Source of the DNA: Ilyonectria destructans
Lineage: Eukaryota > Ascomycota > Sordariomycetes > Hypocreales > Nectriaceae
Direction: 5' to 3'
Assembly: GCA_020740775.1 (NCBI GenBank)
Contig: JAHEWK010000009.1
Span: forward strand, 372,001 to 436,000
DNA length: 64,000 nt
The notes beneath the pieces were generated by a model. It saw nothing but the letters and a program-made list of their open reading frames with translations. It did not search any database and was not told where the DNA came from. Within the stretch, counting starts at the first letter, position 1. The number at the start of each line of letters is the position of its first letter. Both the position numbers and the translations under genes were made by a program. This document shows positions 44,564-55,245 of this stretch, one piece after another.

Positions 44564-46400
44564 ATGACGTCCAAAGACGCTGCCATCAACCTCGGTGTCG
44601 AAGAAGGCGCCAAAGAGGAGAAGCCGACCATGGGCGGTGATAGCTTTTCTCTCCGCCCTGCATCCCACAGAAGCACCCAAGACGTCCTCGGAGATGCTTT
44701 GGACCCGGCGCTCACGGCCAAGACCCGTCTTGTCAACGAGGTATTAATTCACATCAAGCATGAGAGCCTTCGAGTTGTCTAACATTTTCACGTGAGGCCC
44801 TCAATGAGATCGGCTGGACAAGTTTCCATCTCAAGCTGTCATTCTTGACGGGTTTCGGCTTTGCCGTCGACTCACTCGCCGCGTTCCTGCAGAGTGTCGC
44901 AGCGTCGCAAGCCTATCTCGAATTTGGAACCGGCCGGTATCCTACCGCGGCGACGATGGCTCTGTACGTTGGTCTTCTAATTGGAGCTCTTTTCTGGGGC
45001 TTCAGTGCCGACATGATCGGTCGCCGTATTGCCTTCAACACGACGTTGTTCATCGCTTCTATTGCCACCATCGTTGCTGGTGCCGTGCCGAACTGGGTTG
45101 CCTATTGCATCTTCGTCGCCCTTCTCGGCTTCGGGGCTGGCGGAAATCTGGTCCTTGATCCCACAATTATGCTTGAGTTCACACCAGCTAAGCAGCAATG
45201 GGTTATTACGGCCCTGGCAGGTTGGTGGGGCGTTGGACAAGCTACTGCCGGTTTCATCGCCTGGGGGTTTTACTGTAAGAAGTTCTACTCTATTTTCTAC
45301 ATATCCCGAGGCCATTGCTGACGTTTGCAACCCATTTTATAGCCCGTAGTGATTGGACGTGTGATGGTGCCGACGAGAGATGCACCTGGCAAAACAACAA
45401 GGCCTGGCGACTTATCATGTTCACCGGTGGCTCTTTATTCTTCGTCATGTCTATTCTGCGCATCTTCGTTATCCGACTTCCAGAGACACCCAAGTATCTG
45501 GTCAGCACCGGCCAGGACGAGAAACTCGTGTTTCTGCTTCACGATCTCGCTCAGAAACACAACCGGCCTTGCGCCCTGTCGGTTGAGCAACTTCAGGCTT
45601 GTGGCTCAGTCGACGACCATCGCATTGAAAAGGGCTCGTACAAGTCGATGCCGCTCCGCATCGGCAGAGCTTTTGTAAGCCAGTCGAAAGGTCTTTTCGC
45701 CACAAGAAAGCTGGGACTGTCAACCGTGCTGATCTGGATTTCGTGGACCTTGATTGGACTTGGATACCCGTTGTTCTTCCTGTATCTCCCGTGAGTAATC
45801 CATCTCCGAACACGATGTCCGAGGAAGAAAAGGCTAACCATGAGAACAAATTGGCAGCTCACTGATAAGCACTCGAGTTCCAGGGTATGTGCCTTCATTT
45901 ACAGAGACGTGGCGCGACTACACCATTACCAACGTTTGTTCCATCTTTGGCCCGCTTATTGCTGCCGGCCTCGCCGAGATAAACGTCCTTGGACGTCGAT
46001 ACACGATGAGCATCGGCGCCATGATCACCGGTATTTTCTTCTTTGGCTATACAGCTATCAAGACACCAGCCCAGAACCTCGCGCTGAGCTGCTGCATTTG
46101 TAAGTTGATCCATAAATTCCTCGGGCCGTACTGATGCAGAGGGTAGCTGTTTGCATCAACCTATACTACGGAACACTATATGCGTACACGGCTGAAGTTT
46201 TCCCGTCGCCTCAGCGGGCTACAGGAAACGGTATCGCGGTGGCTATGAACAGAGTGATGGGATTGATCTCGGCATTCATAGCCGTCGAGACAAATACGGC
46301 GACTGTGACTCCGCTGTACGTTGCGGCAGCTCTGTTTGTCGTGTTGAGTCTAGTGTCGGCTATTCTTCCATACGAGCCTCACGGACGAAATTCCTCCTGA
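44564..46400 (+). CDS. MFS transporter (SV2/SVOP-like)
   Basis: Five exons (44564-44740, 44797-45274, 45343-45790, 45858-46099, about 46147-46400) give about 532 aa. A hydrophilic N-terminal arm of about 60 residues precedes the membrane part, which starts GWTSFHLKLSFLTGFGFAVDSLAAFLQ. ADMIGRRIAFNTT is the loop 2-3 signature, RLPETPKYLVSTGQDEK the central-loop entry, and YAYTAEVFPSPQRATGNGIA follows the ninth or tenth span. This is the synaptic-vesicle-protein-2-like branch of MFS, whose fungal members import organic acids, nicotinate-like and other charged organics. It starts divergently from the Rieske gene and so may import its substrate. The last acceptor is uncertain (46141 or 46146; both keep frame). 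Confidence 0.83.
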
Positions 46401-46842
46401 GGTGGTCCACAACAGGCCATAGTGATGACCTGTAAAGTTTATGGGAGGTTGAGGAAGTTGAATAAATATAGTGATACTCTAGATTCGAACGCCTTTATAC
46501 AGTTATGGCGTAACTAAACTGTATTGCCTCTTCCTTTCTATGGTATCCATTTTTATAATGACTCTGCTAAATCTTACTTCTGTTACAATTCGGGTTTATA
46601 CAAAACGTCAAGGTGTAAAATGAGATGACCGCAACCAGTTTCATTCTCGTAAAACATTAACGGCATTAAATTAAATAATAGCCCTTGTATCTCATAGTCC
46701 TGATAGAGAAAGTATTCCCATTTCATCGCTGTCTTTAAGCTTGAAATAACACTTCAATAACGAGGCTCCAGCTAACAAGGTACTGTGATCGAATGTCTTA
46801 TCCTCTTGTTCACCTTGCAATACAACCCCCAAAGCATGGACT
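46401..46842. other. Intergenic region between convergent genes
   Basis: AT-rich 3' flanks of the MFS and Zn2Cys6 genes. No gene seen. Confidence 0.45.
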
Positions 46843-49245
46843 TTAGAGGTTGCCAGAATCCCACCAGTTCATCCCAGAAACGGAGCCGTCTCCTATGCGC
46901 ATGATTTGCTCCCAAGGGCCCCATGATAAATCAAAGCTAGTCGTGCCATCTTCCCGGCTAGATAGCATTTGGTGAAAGGAATTGCCAAACTCTTCTGTCT
47001 CTCCAGTATTGACTGGAATTTGTGCGTCGTCTGTTGATATACGGTTGCCTGGCCTGGGGGAGAGCCACTCAGGAGGTGAAGCATAGTGCGCCGTTGATTC
47101 CCGCATGTCGGATTCGTGCGTGTTCATATCTGAATCATCCACCGCGGTAAATTCACCAATGTCAAGTCCAACCCCTCCACTCCTTTTGCTAGCCGATTTG
47201 TCGGCAACATAGCCGGGGAACTGGGGCGATGCTACGTCCAGTAGCAGCCACATCAAGGACGTTGTCGCTACGACTGTGGGCGTCTTGGATACGGTTCCTT
47301 GGTCTGGGGGAGTGACGAGATCTACAAATTCTTGCAAAGTATTCCCCTGTAGAACGGTGTTAGTGAAGACTTGGTAGTGGTGAGTCGAGCGACTTGCAAT
47401 TGATCGACAGACTGGCCAGTGTAGACTCATTTCCGCGATGAGTGTGGTGCAAATATTCAAATTGGTCGATGCAGAAGTCCGTAGCACAGGATCTTCAGCT
47501 CGTGTCCAATACAAGTGCATGCTACCAGCAATAGCTGCCGCCTGGGCAAAGAAAGGATCGGCTAGCTCGAGGCCCTTTTCTCTAGCCATTCTGATGTGTC
47601 GAGAGATCCATGTGCAATGTCTGAGCGCTGTTTCCGAGGACGTCCGCCAGAAAGTGTTTGATCCGAGTCTCTGCTTTGAAGCTTGGAAAGAGTATACAAA
47701 CGGGTGGTTGAGTACACAATGGATGGCGTGATAGGTCACCTGTAGCCTAACCCACGGAAGCCAGTGTGCCCGATCTTCATGAACTTCTCGGCTAGATCGA
47801 CCCGCATACTTGACTGTATTGTAGCTTAATGAATTGGGATGCGAGATTTCAAGTTCCAAAAGGGTTGAGCACAGTGTGACGTAGTCCGAGTTTGGTTGCC
47901 ACGGTGCCTTCGCTATACCTTCGACACACCTTGAGACGAACTTCCTCACATCTCCCCATAAAGCGCATATTCTGACTGCATGCGCCCACACATCGTGAAG
48001 GCCGGCCCCCGAAGTATCGGTACGAGATTCTTGAGGAAGCGGTGGGCCAGGTATCGAACTATAGGTTGCCTCAACTGATGAAAGACGCGGACAAGTAATG
48101 TCGTCAGTCACGGAGGGGACTAAGATCGGGGGGCCGTAAAAGTTATCTAAGAAGGAGATACTCCAGAATAGCTTTGAAAGATCTTCCGGTGACGGCGACT
48201 CTTGTGCAAAACCATTTTGAAGCATTGAATACTGCAACAGATTCTTGGCAATACTCAAGTTGAGACCAGCCAGGCGAAGATCGCCGGCTTTGTGAATGCC
48301 CCTGGTGTTAGCGCCATATAAAATGCATTTGGAGGGATGTGGGACCTACAAACAACGTTGAAGAAAGCCAATAGACAGAATGCTTGCAGGGTTTGGAGCT
48401 TCACGTTGCCATCAGCTATCTTGAGCATAATCAGCCTTCGAGAGTTAGCAGTGTAGAAGTCGGGGCCCCGTAGATCCGCGCTGGTGAAACTCGTGGGACT
48501 ATAGGTAAGACTCAGGCCTAGAATAGCACAGATGAGCTCTTCGCTATTTTCTGGAGTCGGAGAGCTGGATGGATCGAAGAGCCACAATGGCTGACGATGG
48601 ATATGCTCAAAATAGACACCCAGGGCTTGTGTAATAATTTCGGCGGGTAATTGTGTTCTTAAAAGTCAGCGTAATGTAAAGTCTCATAGGGAAAATGCAG
48701 CTCACGATGCAAGGGGACTGGCCAGCTCTACAGTTGGCGATGAAGGCGAACTACTGGGCCCCGCGCCAAACGCCGAAACAGGGGTGACTTGATCTGTGGA
48801 TTGAGGTTTGCTATGTTGTATAAGACTTCAATTCGATCCAGGGACAGAAAACTGCAGGCAGGGGGTCTGTTAAACGTACTCGGTTCTGCCGATTATCCTG
48901 TCTAGCTTCTGCTCAAGCTGCCGAAGCCGGCCAGCCTAGTTGTGTCAGTCAAGATCCAGGCTCGCGCACACAGGCTCATGCTTACAACCCGGCTTTCGAC
49001 TTCGTCAACAATTTGGTCGTTGCTATAATCGTCATCGGGATAGCAACATTGCTGGCCGATTCTGGTGCAAGCCGAACATTTTGGCCTTTGGCCGAGACAA
49101 CGTATCTTCTTCCGACTGTAAACTGATGTGAGTATGACAGCCTACCGGTCCATGTGCGGACGTGGATCAGCTGAGGTCACGCGTACCGGCAGTTTTCACA
49201 GGCCTGGGCCACACGTCGGTATTGTCTTGATCTCCGTGGATTCAT
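46843..49245 (-). CDS. Zn2Cys6 transcription factor with fungal_trans domain
   Basis: Six exons (49245-49187, 49115-48986, 48935-48880, 48810-48706, 48657-48350, 48287-46843) join in frame to 700 aa. The zinc cluster is ACENCRRKKIRCLGQRPKC followed by SACTRIGQQC: Cys 16, 19, 26, 33, 36, 43, exactly C-x2-C-x6-C-x6-C-x2-C-x6-C. The first intron splits the cluster after CENCR. A heptad-like dimerisation helix (LRQLEQKLDRIIGRTE) follows, and then the fungal_trans domain (LPAEIITQALGVYFEHIH; FDPSSSPTPE; LFWSISFLDNFYGPP). It is divergent from the first flavoenzyme gene and flanked by transporter and oxidoreductase genes, so it is the prime candidate for pathway-specific control. A Gal4-like dimer would be expected to bind spaced CGG/CCG palindromes, which are present nearby. 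Confidence 0.88.
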
Positions 49246-49969
49246 GGTACCATTCTACTGGGATGTCGAATGAAGAGGAGGCATAGATACAACAAGCAGA
49301 TGATTCAGGTAGATGGGACATGATATCGAAGCTGTGGCTTGGCTTGGGTGGCAGATAAGTGCGGGGAAGAAAATGATAAGGTTCCCCGCAATTCCACTAC
49401 CATCTTTAGGCCCATCTACTAAGTAGCTTCATCATGATGAGCTATCAGGCTTCAAGGAGGCGAATTACGCCCGAAGGGATATTGGTTGAACATCTCGGAG
49501 TCCTTGAGTTCTGATGAGATGGCAAGAAAGGCATCTAAATCCTTGCAGAACTCGATTGGGAATGAATTAATGGAACTCGACTATGACCCGGATGTACCGT
49601 CCACACCTGACTCTGTACTTCCTCTCTCTTCACTTGGCCAAATTTGGACTGGCCGGAAAGATCCCGAAGATCCCGACGGGACCAACCACGTGAGCGGAAT
49701 CTTGACCGGGATCTCCGTCTCGCCTTCGCGAGCAGAAGGATGCCTCGGGATTGATGTCAACCATGATGATGAGAAGGGGTTCGCTATCAGATACCAAGGA
49801 ATTTGCGCGTACAGCAAGGGAAGCTTGCCTCAATCGAGTGATTGCCCAATAAAAGAAGAAGCAATTGAGTCTCTCGTTGAGCTTTCATTAGTCTTCGGGC
49901 TTTGTATCCTTAGAGTGTTTTGGCCATATTCAGTCCCGACAACCGTATCTGCCCGACGGGCCGACGACC
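49246..49969. promoter_or_regulatory. Divergent regulator / flavoenzyme promoter with CGG-N5-CCG and CGG-N7-CCG
   Basis: Contains CGGGATCTCCG at 49707-49717 (N5 spacer; nearly identical to two sites upstream of the sarcosine-oxidase-like gene) and CGG-N7-CCG at 49654-49666. An open frame running through 49486-50052 lacks an ATG and domain support and is not called. Confidence 0.5.
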
Positions 49970-51442
49970 ATGATGATAAAAAAGTCCGACAGAATCGTCA
50001 TTGTGGGAGCCGGGGTGTTTGGACTGACTACTGCATACCAGTTAGCCTCTGAGGGCTACGAGAATGTCACTGTGATTGACAGGAACATGCCGCCAGTATG
50101 CTACTCATGATTCCTAATACACCTTGGAGATGGCTCCGGATTTGAGGAGCTGACCAGCACAACACTCGCAGGTTCCAGACGGCTCTAGTGTTGACATCTC
50201 ACGAGTGATCCGATTCGATTATGGCGATGACGCTTACTTGCGCCTTGCCTACGATGCCTATCAGAAATGGTCCAAGGCGCCGAAGTATCAGAACATCTTC
50301 TTCCCCTCGCCGTTCATCCTCACTTCCAACTCAGATCGGCCTTTTGGACGTTCGTATATTGAAAAATGCACTGCTGCCTTGGATGAGCGAGGTCTTCGAT
50401 GGAAAAGGCTGGATGATGCCCGGGAGGCGAAGCAAATCTACCCTACTCTGAGTGGCCCCCTCGCGGCTCCTGGGTTCTTTGGTTATACCAACGTTCAAGC
50501 GGGATGGGCAGATGCTCACAAAGCGATTAGCCAGCTCCGGGATGATTGCATTGAGATCGGCGTATCATTCGTCAGTGGCAGAGCCGGGACGGCCGTAGGT
50601 TTTGAGGCCAACTCGGACGGGCAGATCTACGCTGTCCGGACACTTGCTGCTAATCAGATTGAAGGCCATCACTTCATTCTTGCGGCCGGCGCATGGGCAT
50701 CGAGTCTTGCTCCTTTCTACAACTCCACGTTATCTACAGCTCAGGTCGTTGGCTACATGGAGCTGACTGACGATGAGATGGAGCGATTGAAGCATCTCCC
50801 CATCTGCATCAACTTTTCCACCGGCTGGTTCAATTTTCCTCCCCATAAGGAAACGCGGATGCTTAAGATGGCAATCCACGGCTGGGGCTATACTCGGTCA
50901 CCGTCGACTGAAGAAAAGGCCCTTCTCAACGCAGACGTTTCGACTCCTCCGCTCAAGGCACCTCGCGAGCGGGCCAATTTTGTGCCCCAGGATGGAGAGG
51001 AGAGGCTCAGGAAAGGACTTGCAGAGATCCTACCAGAATTGGCCGACCGTCCATTTCAGCGAGTGGCACTCTGCTGGTACACAGACACCCCCAGCGGTGA
51101 TTTCATCATGGACTACCACCCTGATTATAAGAACCTCTTTGTTGCAGGCGGAGGAAGCGGACAGTAAGTGAAACAAACGTTGATCCATGGCCGCCAGGAG
51201 CCGAGGGCCGAGACACCACTTGCGTAGGGGAGCTAACGGTGCCCAGCGCTTTCAAGTTCCTGCCAGTGCTGGGAGAATACGTGTCACTTGGGTTGAAAGG
51301 CTTGCTTCCCGCAGACCTGGCAGAAAAATGGAGATTCAGAGAAGAGTTCAAAGGTGACCGCAATGCTTTCGAAGGAGATGGAAGTCGAGGAGGGCCGGAG
51401 AGACGCGAGCTACGGCCTGATGAGGTCAAAGCTAGACTTTGA
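49970..51442 (+). CDS. FAD-dependent amine oxidoreductase, fructosyl-amine/saccharopine-oxidase-like
   Basis: Three exons (49970-50095, 50172-51163, 51247-51442) give 437 aa. The N-terminal dinucleotide fold is RIVIVGAGVFGLTTAYQLA (GxGxxG at residues 13-18). HFILAAGAWAS is the second FAD-contact segment. Near the C terminus, ALCWYTDTPSGDFIMDYHP supplies the Cys that in this family holds FAD covalently, followed by the flavin-binding GGGSGHAFKFLPVLG, completed only after splicing. This is the DAO superfamily, MSOX subfamily; the closest known type is fungal fructosyl amino acid oxidase (amadoriase) or saccharopine/pipecolate-type oxidase, which oxidise secondary amines with O2 to imine and H2O2. 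The C terminus RPDEVKARL is not a strong PTS1. A dimethylglycine- or N-methyl-amine-type substrate is an inference from context. Confidence 0.87.
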
Positions 51443-52221
51443 TAGAGTTAAATCAAGGACGCTCAACTCGTCAGTTAAATTGCTCGAAGCGAATTTGGAC
51501 TGATAGACGACAATGTTTCGATGTGAAAAAAATACATCTGATGACTTCATCGCACCACGGACTTGAGCTTGAAGCGGCGCCTTTGGTTTTACATACATCT
51601 GCTACATGGTAATGTTAGTCTGAATGTGGCTGAAACCAACTACAAGAAGATGGATTAGTAAATTAAGCCGTCTTCGTAAGTATTGTTTATCAGCGGAATT
51701 GACTTTCAGCGTATAGAGCGACTGCAAAGAATTACAAAGCTCCCAAGAACGTTCGCAACTGCTATGTATGTTCCTACTGGATATTCACAGAGAGCTCACG
51801 AATGCTACAGGGTCGTGGAGATCATGACATTGAGTGGCCACTTGTAAGACCAAGACGAAGAAACCAATTTTGCGGGGTAGCTCGTCTAGATCAAATGCAG
51901 AAGGAGGCGGAGCGGGTGAGGACGGAATCTCCGTTTTGGCGGGACAATGAAGAGAACGGAATCTCCGCCCCAGTGAGTGGGAACGGAGTATCCGAAGGTT
52001 GACTTGGTAACAAATCTAAGGATGGCGGACACCTTTTCAGGAGTCTTCCCGTAAGAGGTAGCAGGCGACAATGTGATTCATCGGGAATGAATCCGTGACT
52101 CCCACGATGCAAGCTGCCTTCACTACCATGCGTGCATATAGATTCAGAACCAAACACCAACGGCCACTCACTCGACTTATTATGATTCTATTCACACAGT
52201 AACCTCCTTCATCAACCGAAA
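51443..52221. other. Intergenic region upstream of the sarcosine-oxidase-like gene
   Basis: No gene. Contains the triple operator-like array at 51923-51994. Confidence 0.5.
51923..51994. promoter_or_regulatory. Triple CGG-N5-CCG operator-like array
   Basis: Three palindromes in 72 bp: CGGAATCTCCG at 51923-51933, the identical CGGAATCTCCG at 51957-51967, and CGGAGTATCCG at 51984-51994. They lie 228-299 bp upstream of the ATG of the sarcosine-oxidase-like gene. Inverted CGG half-sites with a fixed 5-bp spacer are the normal format for Zn2Cys6 dimers. Binding by the 700-aa regulator nearby is inferred. Confidence 0.65.
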
Positions 52222-53358
52222 ATGGACCATTTTGATGTGGCAGTCGTCGGCCTTGGCGCCCTCGGAAGTGCCGCGGCATACCAGGCAGCAGTAAAGGGGG
52301 CCAAGGTCATCGGGTTCGAACAATTCGACTTTGGACACGTACACGGCGCTTCTCACGACACTTCGCGCATCGTGAGAACCTCGTACGGCGCCCCCGAATA
52401 TGTGGCGCTTGCCCAAGCTGCATATAGGGACTGGGCGGATCTTGAACGGAAAAGCGGTCTGCAGATGCTCACGATAACCGGGGGCGTTGTCTTCTTCCCC
52501 CGGGATGGGCCAAATCCCGCCAGCGACTTCACTGAGAGCCTCGAGGCGAATGGACTGCCGTACGAGCTTCTCAGTTCTGATCAAGTCAACCGACGCTGGC
52601 CGCAGTTTAAGATCCCCGAGAGCGTGGATACTGTGTACACGGCTGACTCGGGCATCGTCCATGCGTCTCATTCCGTCACGGCTATGCAATATCAAGCGAG
52701 AGCCCACGGAGCTGTGCTGAAGGAGAGAACGCGAGTGGACCGAGTAACGCCGAACGCCGACGGAGTTATTGTTGAGACGTCCAACGGTGCATTTCACGCT
52801 GGCAAGGTGATCTTGGCAGCCGATGCTTGGATCAACAAGCTCCTTGCGCCCCTTGGTGCCGAGATTCCTCTTTCCGTGATGCAAGAGCAAGTCACGTACT
52901 TCAAGCCAAATGACACGGCCCCTTTCGAACCAAGGAAGTTCCCTGTTTGGATCTGGGGCGGTGAGAAGTGGTTTTATGGCTTTCCTAGCTACGGAGAGCC
53001 GACCATCAAGGCGGGCCGAGACATTTCAAACAATATCATGGCACCCGAGCAGCGCACCTTCGTCCATTCGCCCGACTTACTAGAGGAACTGACGTCATTT
53101 ATGGGCGGCATCATACCAGAAAAGGGACTGCCCCTGCGCACAGTCACTTGTCAATACGCCATCACCCCGGATCGCCAGTTCGTCATAAGCCCCCTGGAAG
53201 AACACAAGAACATCATCGTTGGCCTGGGTGGTGGCCATGCCTTCAAGTTCGCCCCTTCTTTTGGTCGGGTCCTGGCCGAGCTCGCGATAGATGGGAAGAC
53301 GAGCGAGGATATATCCAAGTTTGGGATCCCAAGAGCAGCTTCTGCCAGCAAATTATAA
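52222..53358 (+). CDS. Monomeric sarcosine oxidase-like flavoenzyme
   Basis: Intronless, 378 aa, close to the usual 380-390 for MSOX/N-methyltryptophan oxidase. FDVAVVGLGALGSAAAYQAA is the FAD Rossmann motif; HDTSRIVRTSYG and YVALAQAAYRDW are subfamily hallmarks. Cys310 in TCQYAITPDRQF is at the covalent-FAD position, and Lys263 in EPTIKAGRD sits where MSOX has its oxygen-activating Lys. GLGGGHAFKFAP binds the flavin near the end. The reaction is expected to be oxidative demethylation of an N-methyl amino acid such as sarcosine to glycine, formaldehyde and H2O2; L-pipecolate is an alternative. The C terminus (SASKL) ends in SKL, a canonical peroxisomal targeting signal, so the H2O2 would be made in peroxisomes. 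Confidence 0.9.
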   Translation: MDHFDVAVVGLGALGSAAAYQAAVKGAKVIGFEQFDFGHVHGASHDTSRIVRTSYGAPEYVALAQAAYRDWADLERKSGLQMLTITGGVVFFPRDGPNPASDFTESLEANGLPYELLSSDQVNRRWPQFKIPESVDTVYTADSGIVHASHSVTAMQYQARAHGAVLKERTRVDRVTPNADGVIVETSNGAFHAGKVILAADAWINKLLAPLGAEIPLSVMQEQVTYFKPNDTAPFEPRKFPVWIWGGEKWFYGFPSYGEPTIKAGRDISNNIMAPEQRTFVHSPDLLEELTSFMGGIIPEKGLPLRTVTCQYAITPDRQFVISPLEEHKNIIVGLGGGHAFKFAPSFGRVLAELAIDGKTSEDISKFGIPRAASASKL

Positions 53359-54204
53359 TGAGTTCAACTTGGTAGTTGTCAGCGTTTGTTGACCCTCGAG
53401 CATGGCGAGCCCATCTGTGGATTTATGCGGCGGCCAAGTTCAGTGTCACACCTAGGACTTAATACTCCTTCAATACAACATTTGTAGCTCATACAATTTT
53501 TGGGTTCCCTTTGCATATGTTCGCGTTCAAAAATTGCCAGGTGCTCTTTAGATCACTTAACTACACTGTCCTTCTGTAACCACTTTAAGTTCTTATCACA
53601 TACGGTGTAATCGTTGTAGTTGAGTTGCCTGATGCCAGTTCGGAGGATAGAGTCTGATATAAGCTTTAGTGTGAGGCGAGAAAGTTATTGCGAACTTAAG
53701 GGCTCTTTATTAAGGTCCAGAGTCGGAAATTAGTCACTAACTATTAGACTAGGAGTTAAATTAGGCTAAAAATAGCTAATAATAAGCTAACTACTAATTA
53801 AGCTAGTAGTAGAAATAAGCTAACTAATTTATCTAGTAGTTAATCTTTTTAATAAATTAATTAGCTTACCTCTTTTAGAAATTAACTAACTGAAATAAGT
53901 TTAATTTCTTTATTAATAACTAATAACTAGTAAAATTACAGGTTAAAAGTATATATATAGCTTTATATACTTATTATTACTTTAGTAGATCTAGCTTTTT
54001 TAAGATACAGTTATTATTACAGCTTATTAAGATATTATAAAAAGTAACTAATTAGACTAAAAACCTTAATTTATTTAAGTAAACTATTAATCTTTAAATA
54101 GATTAAATATTATAATAATACTAACTAGTACTTTAAGGTTTTATAATAGTAAGTTTAGCTTACTAAATTAAATACTACTTAAAGAATAAGCTTAGCTTTT
54201 AGTA
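53359..54204. other. Intergenic region grading into AT-rich repeat DNA
   Basis: The first 250 bp are 3' flank of the flavoenzyme. From about 53640 the sequence becomes extremely AT-rich, with repeated CTAACTA, TAGTTA and TTAAT strings and no frame. It looks like heavily RIP-mutated old repeat. The retrotransposon inserted into it. Confidence 0.55.
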
Positions 54205-54209
54205 AGAAG
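54205..54209. repeat. Target-site duplication, left copy
   Basis: AGAAG immediately before the left LTR; repeated exactly at 62684-62688 after the right LTR. Confidence 0.8.
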
Positions 54210-54619
54210 TATAATAGTCGTACTCTCTAGACTACCGTATGCGTGGTATAGGGTAGGCAAGAGATAGGTTGCTGGTGGATAAACCGTAGGTTTATGTTAG
54301 CAGATAGATTAGGGCGTCACTTACTGGGTAATATTACGTCTGGTAATAGTCAAGCACAGTGATGCATAGCGAGTTAAGGTGATTGAGGTAATTAAGTTGT
54401 ATTGATAGCTGAGTAGCTGCTTATTGGGAATATGCACTACTCTGTTGTCTATATACTTAGATGGATCGTTGGATCGTGTAAGTGATCCAGTAATCCAGGA
54501 TCGTGGGATCGCGAAGGCGATCCTGCGATCCAGTTTTGGTTGGTCGAAAATTGTGGGTACTAGAATACTGCCAGTCCCGACTGCCTGCCACCTACCCGAG
54601 GTGTATATAGGCCGTGATA
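54210..54619 (-). repeat. 3' LTR (left copy, 410 bp)
   Basis: Aligns end to end with 62274-62683. Long identical blocks include TATAGGGTAGGCAAGAGATA, GGTACTAGAATACTGCCAGT and TAGCTGAGTAGCTGCTTATT. Where the copies differ this one mostly keeps G or C. The ends TATAAT...GATA are consistent with original TG...CA after C-to-T/G-to-A change. Confidence 0.85.
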
Positions 54620-54639
54620 TAATGTCTCCCCTCTGTTGG

Positions 54640-55245
54640 TCCTTGCCCTTAAGGCCTGTTATGAGACCGTTCCCCTAATTTTATGCGTACGTCCAACCTA
54701 AACCTGTAAACATTCCGCTGATCGTTATATCAGGTTGTATTTCTAAATCCATCAAGACTGAGCAACGTTCCGTTCTTGCGCGAGTTATTGCCTCTGAGGG
54801 TCACAAAATCATACCTTATTCCTACTGCTTTAAGAAGCAGTTAGTCTGCCGTATATCCAAGAAATCCTTACGGTGCGGTGAATGCGTGAGCTTGGGTCGT
54901 TCTTGTGATGGTTCCAATGTCGCTAGCTTTCGTGAGTGGTTCTATATGCTCCGTTATCCTTCTTCGTGCTGATTTCTATAGTGACCAAGAATATAGAGGC
55001 TCAGCGAAAGGTCGATTTAGATATTAAGAAGGCCGAGAGTGCCTTAACTGAGATATTGGCCTATTTGGTGTGTCTTTATAAATAAAAGAAAGTATTGAAG
55101 GAGTGTAGTTCTAATTTATTTATCCGGGGGATCCGGAAGTTAGATGATATTAATAGAGTGTACTTCTAGAAGTCTGCTATCTTTAAGGAGCAGCAGGCTG
55201 TTGGGGAGGTGCAGGCTGCTGGTGCTGTAGATATGCTGGACTGAT
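54640..55245 (+). pseudogene. Extra retroelement ORF on the strand opposite gag-pol (Cys-motif plus coiled coil), two stops
   Basis: Plus-strand frame from about 54680: SEGHKIIPYSYCFKKQLVC, then RCGECVSLGRSCD, a Cys motif of the type seen in a small protein carried by many fungal gypsy elements. An intron with GTGAGT near 54930 and CTATAG before 54980 joins it to TKNIEAQRKVDLDIKKAESA, an alpha-helical coiled-coil-like stretch ending AAGAVDMLD before a stop near 55243. Two in-frame stops (a TAA near 55083 and a TAG near 55169) each sit where a single C-to-T change from Gln would give them. The segment is clearly less AT-rich than the neighbouring pol region. Function unknown. Confidence 0.6.

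Noticed and set aside
49486..50052. Plus-strand frame of 188 codons before the flavoenzyme
   Set aside because: No ATG at its start, no domain, and its end overlaps the flavoenzyme's first exon in another frame; probably promoter and 5' leader.
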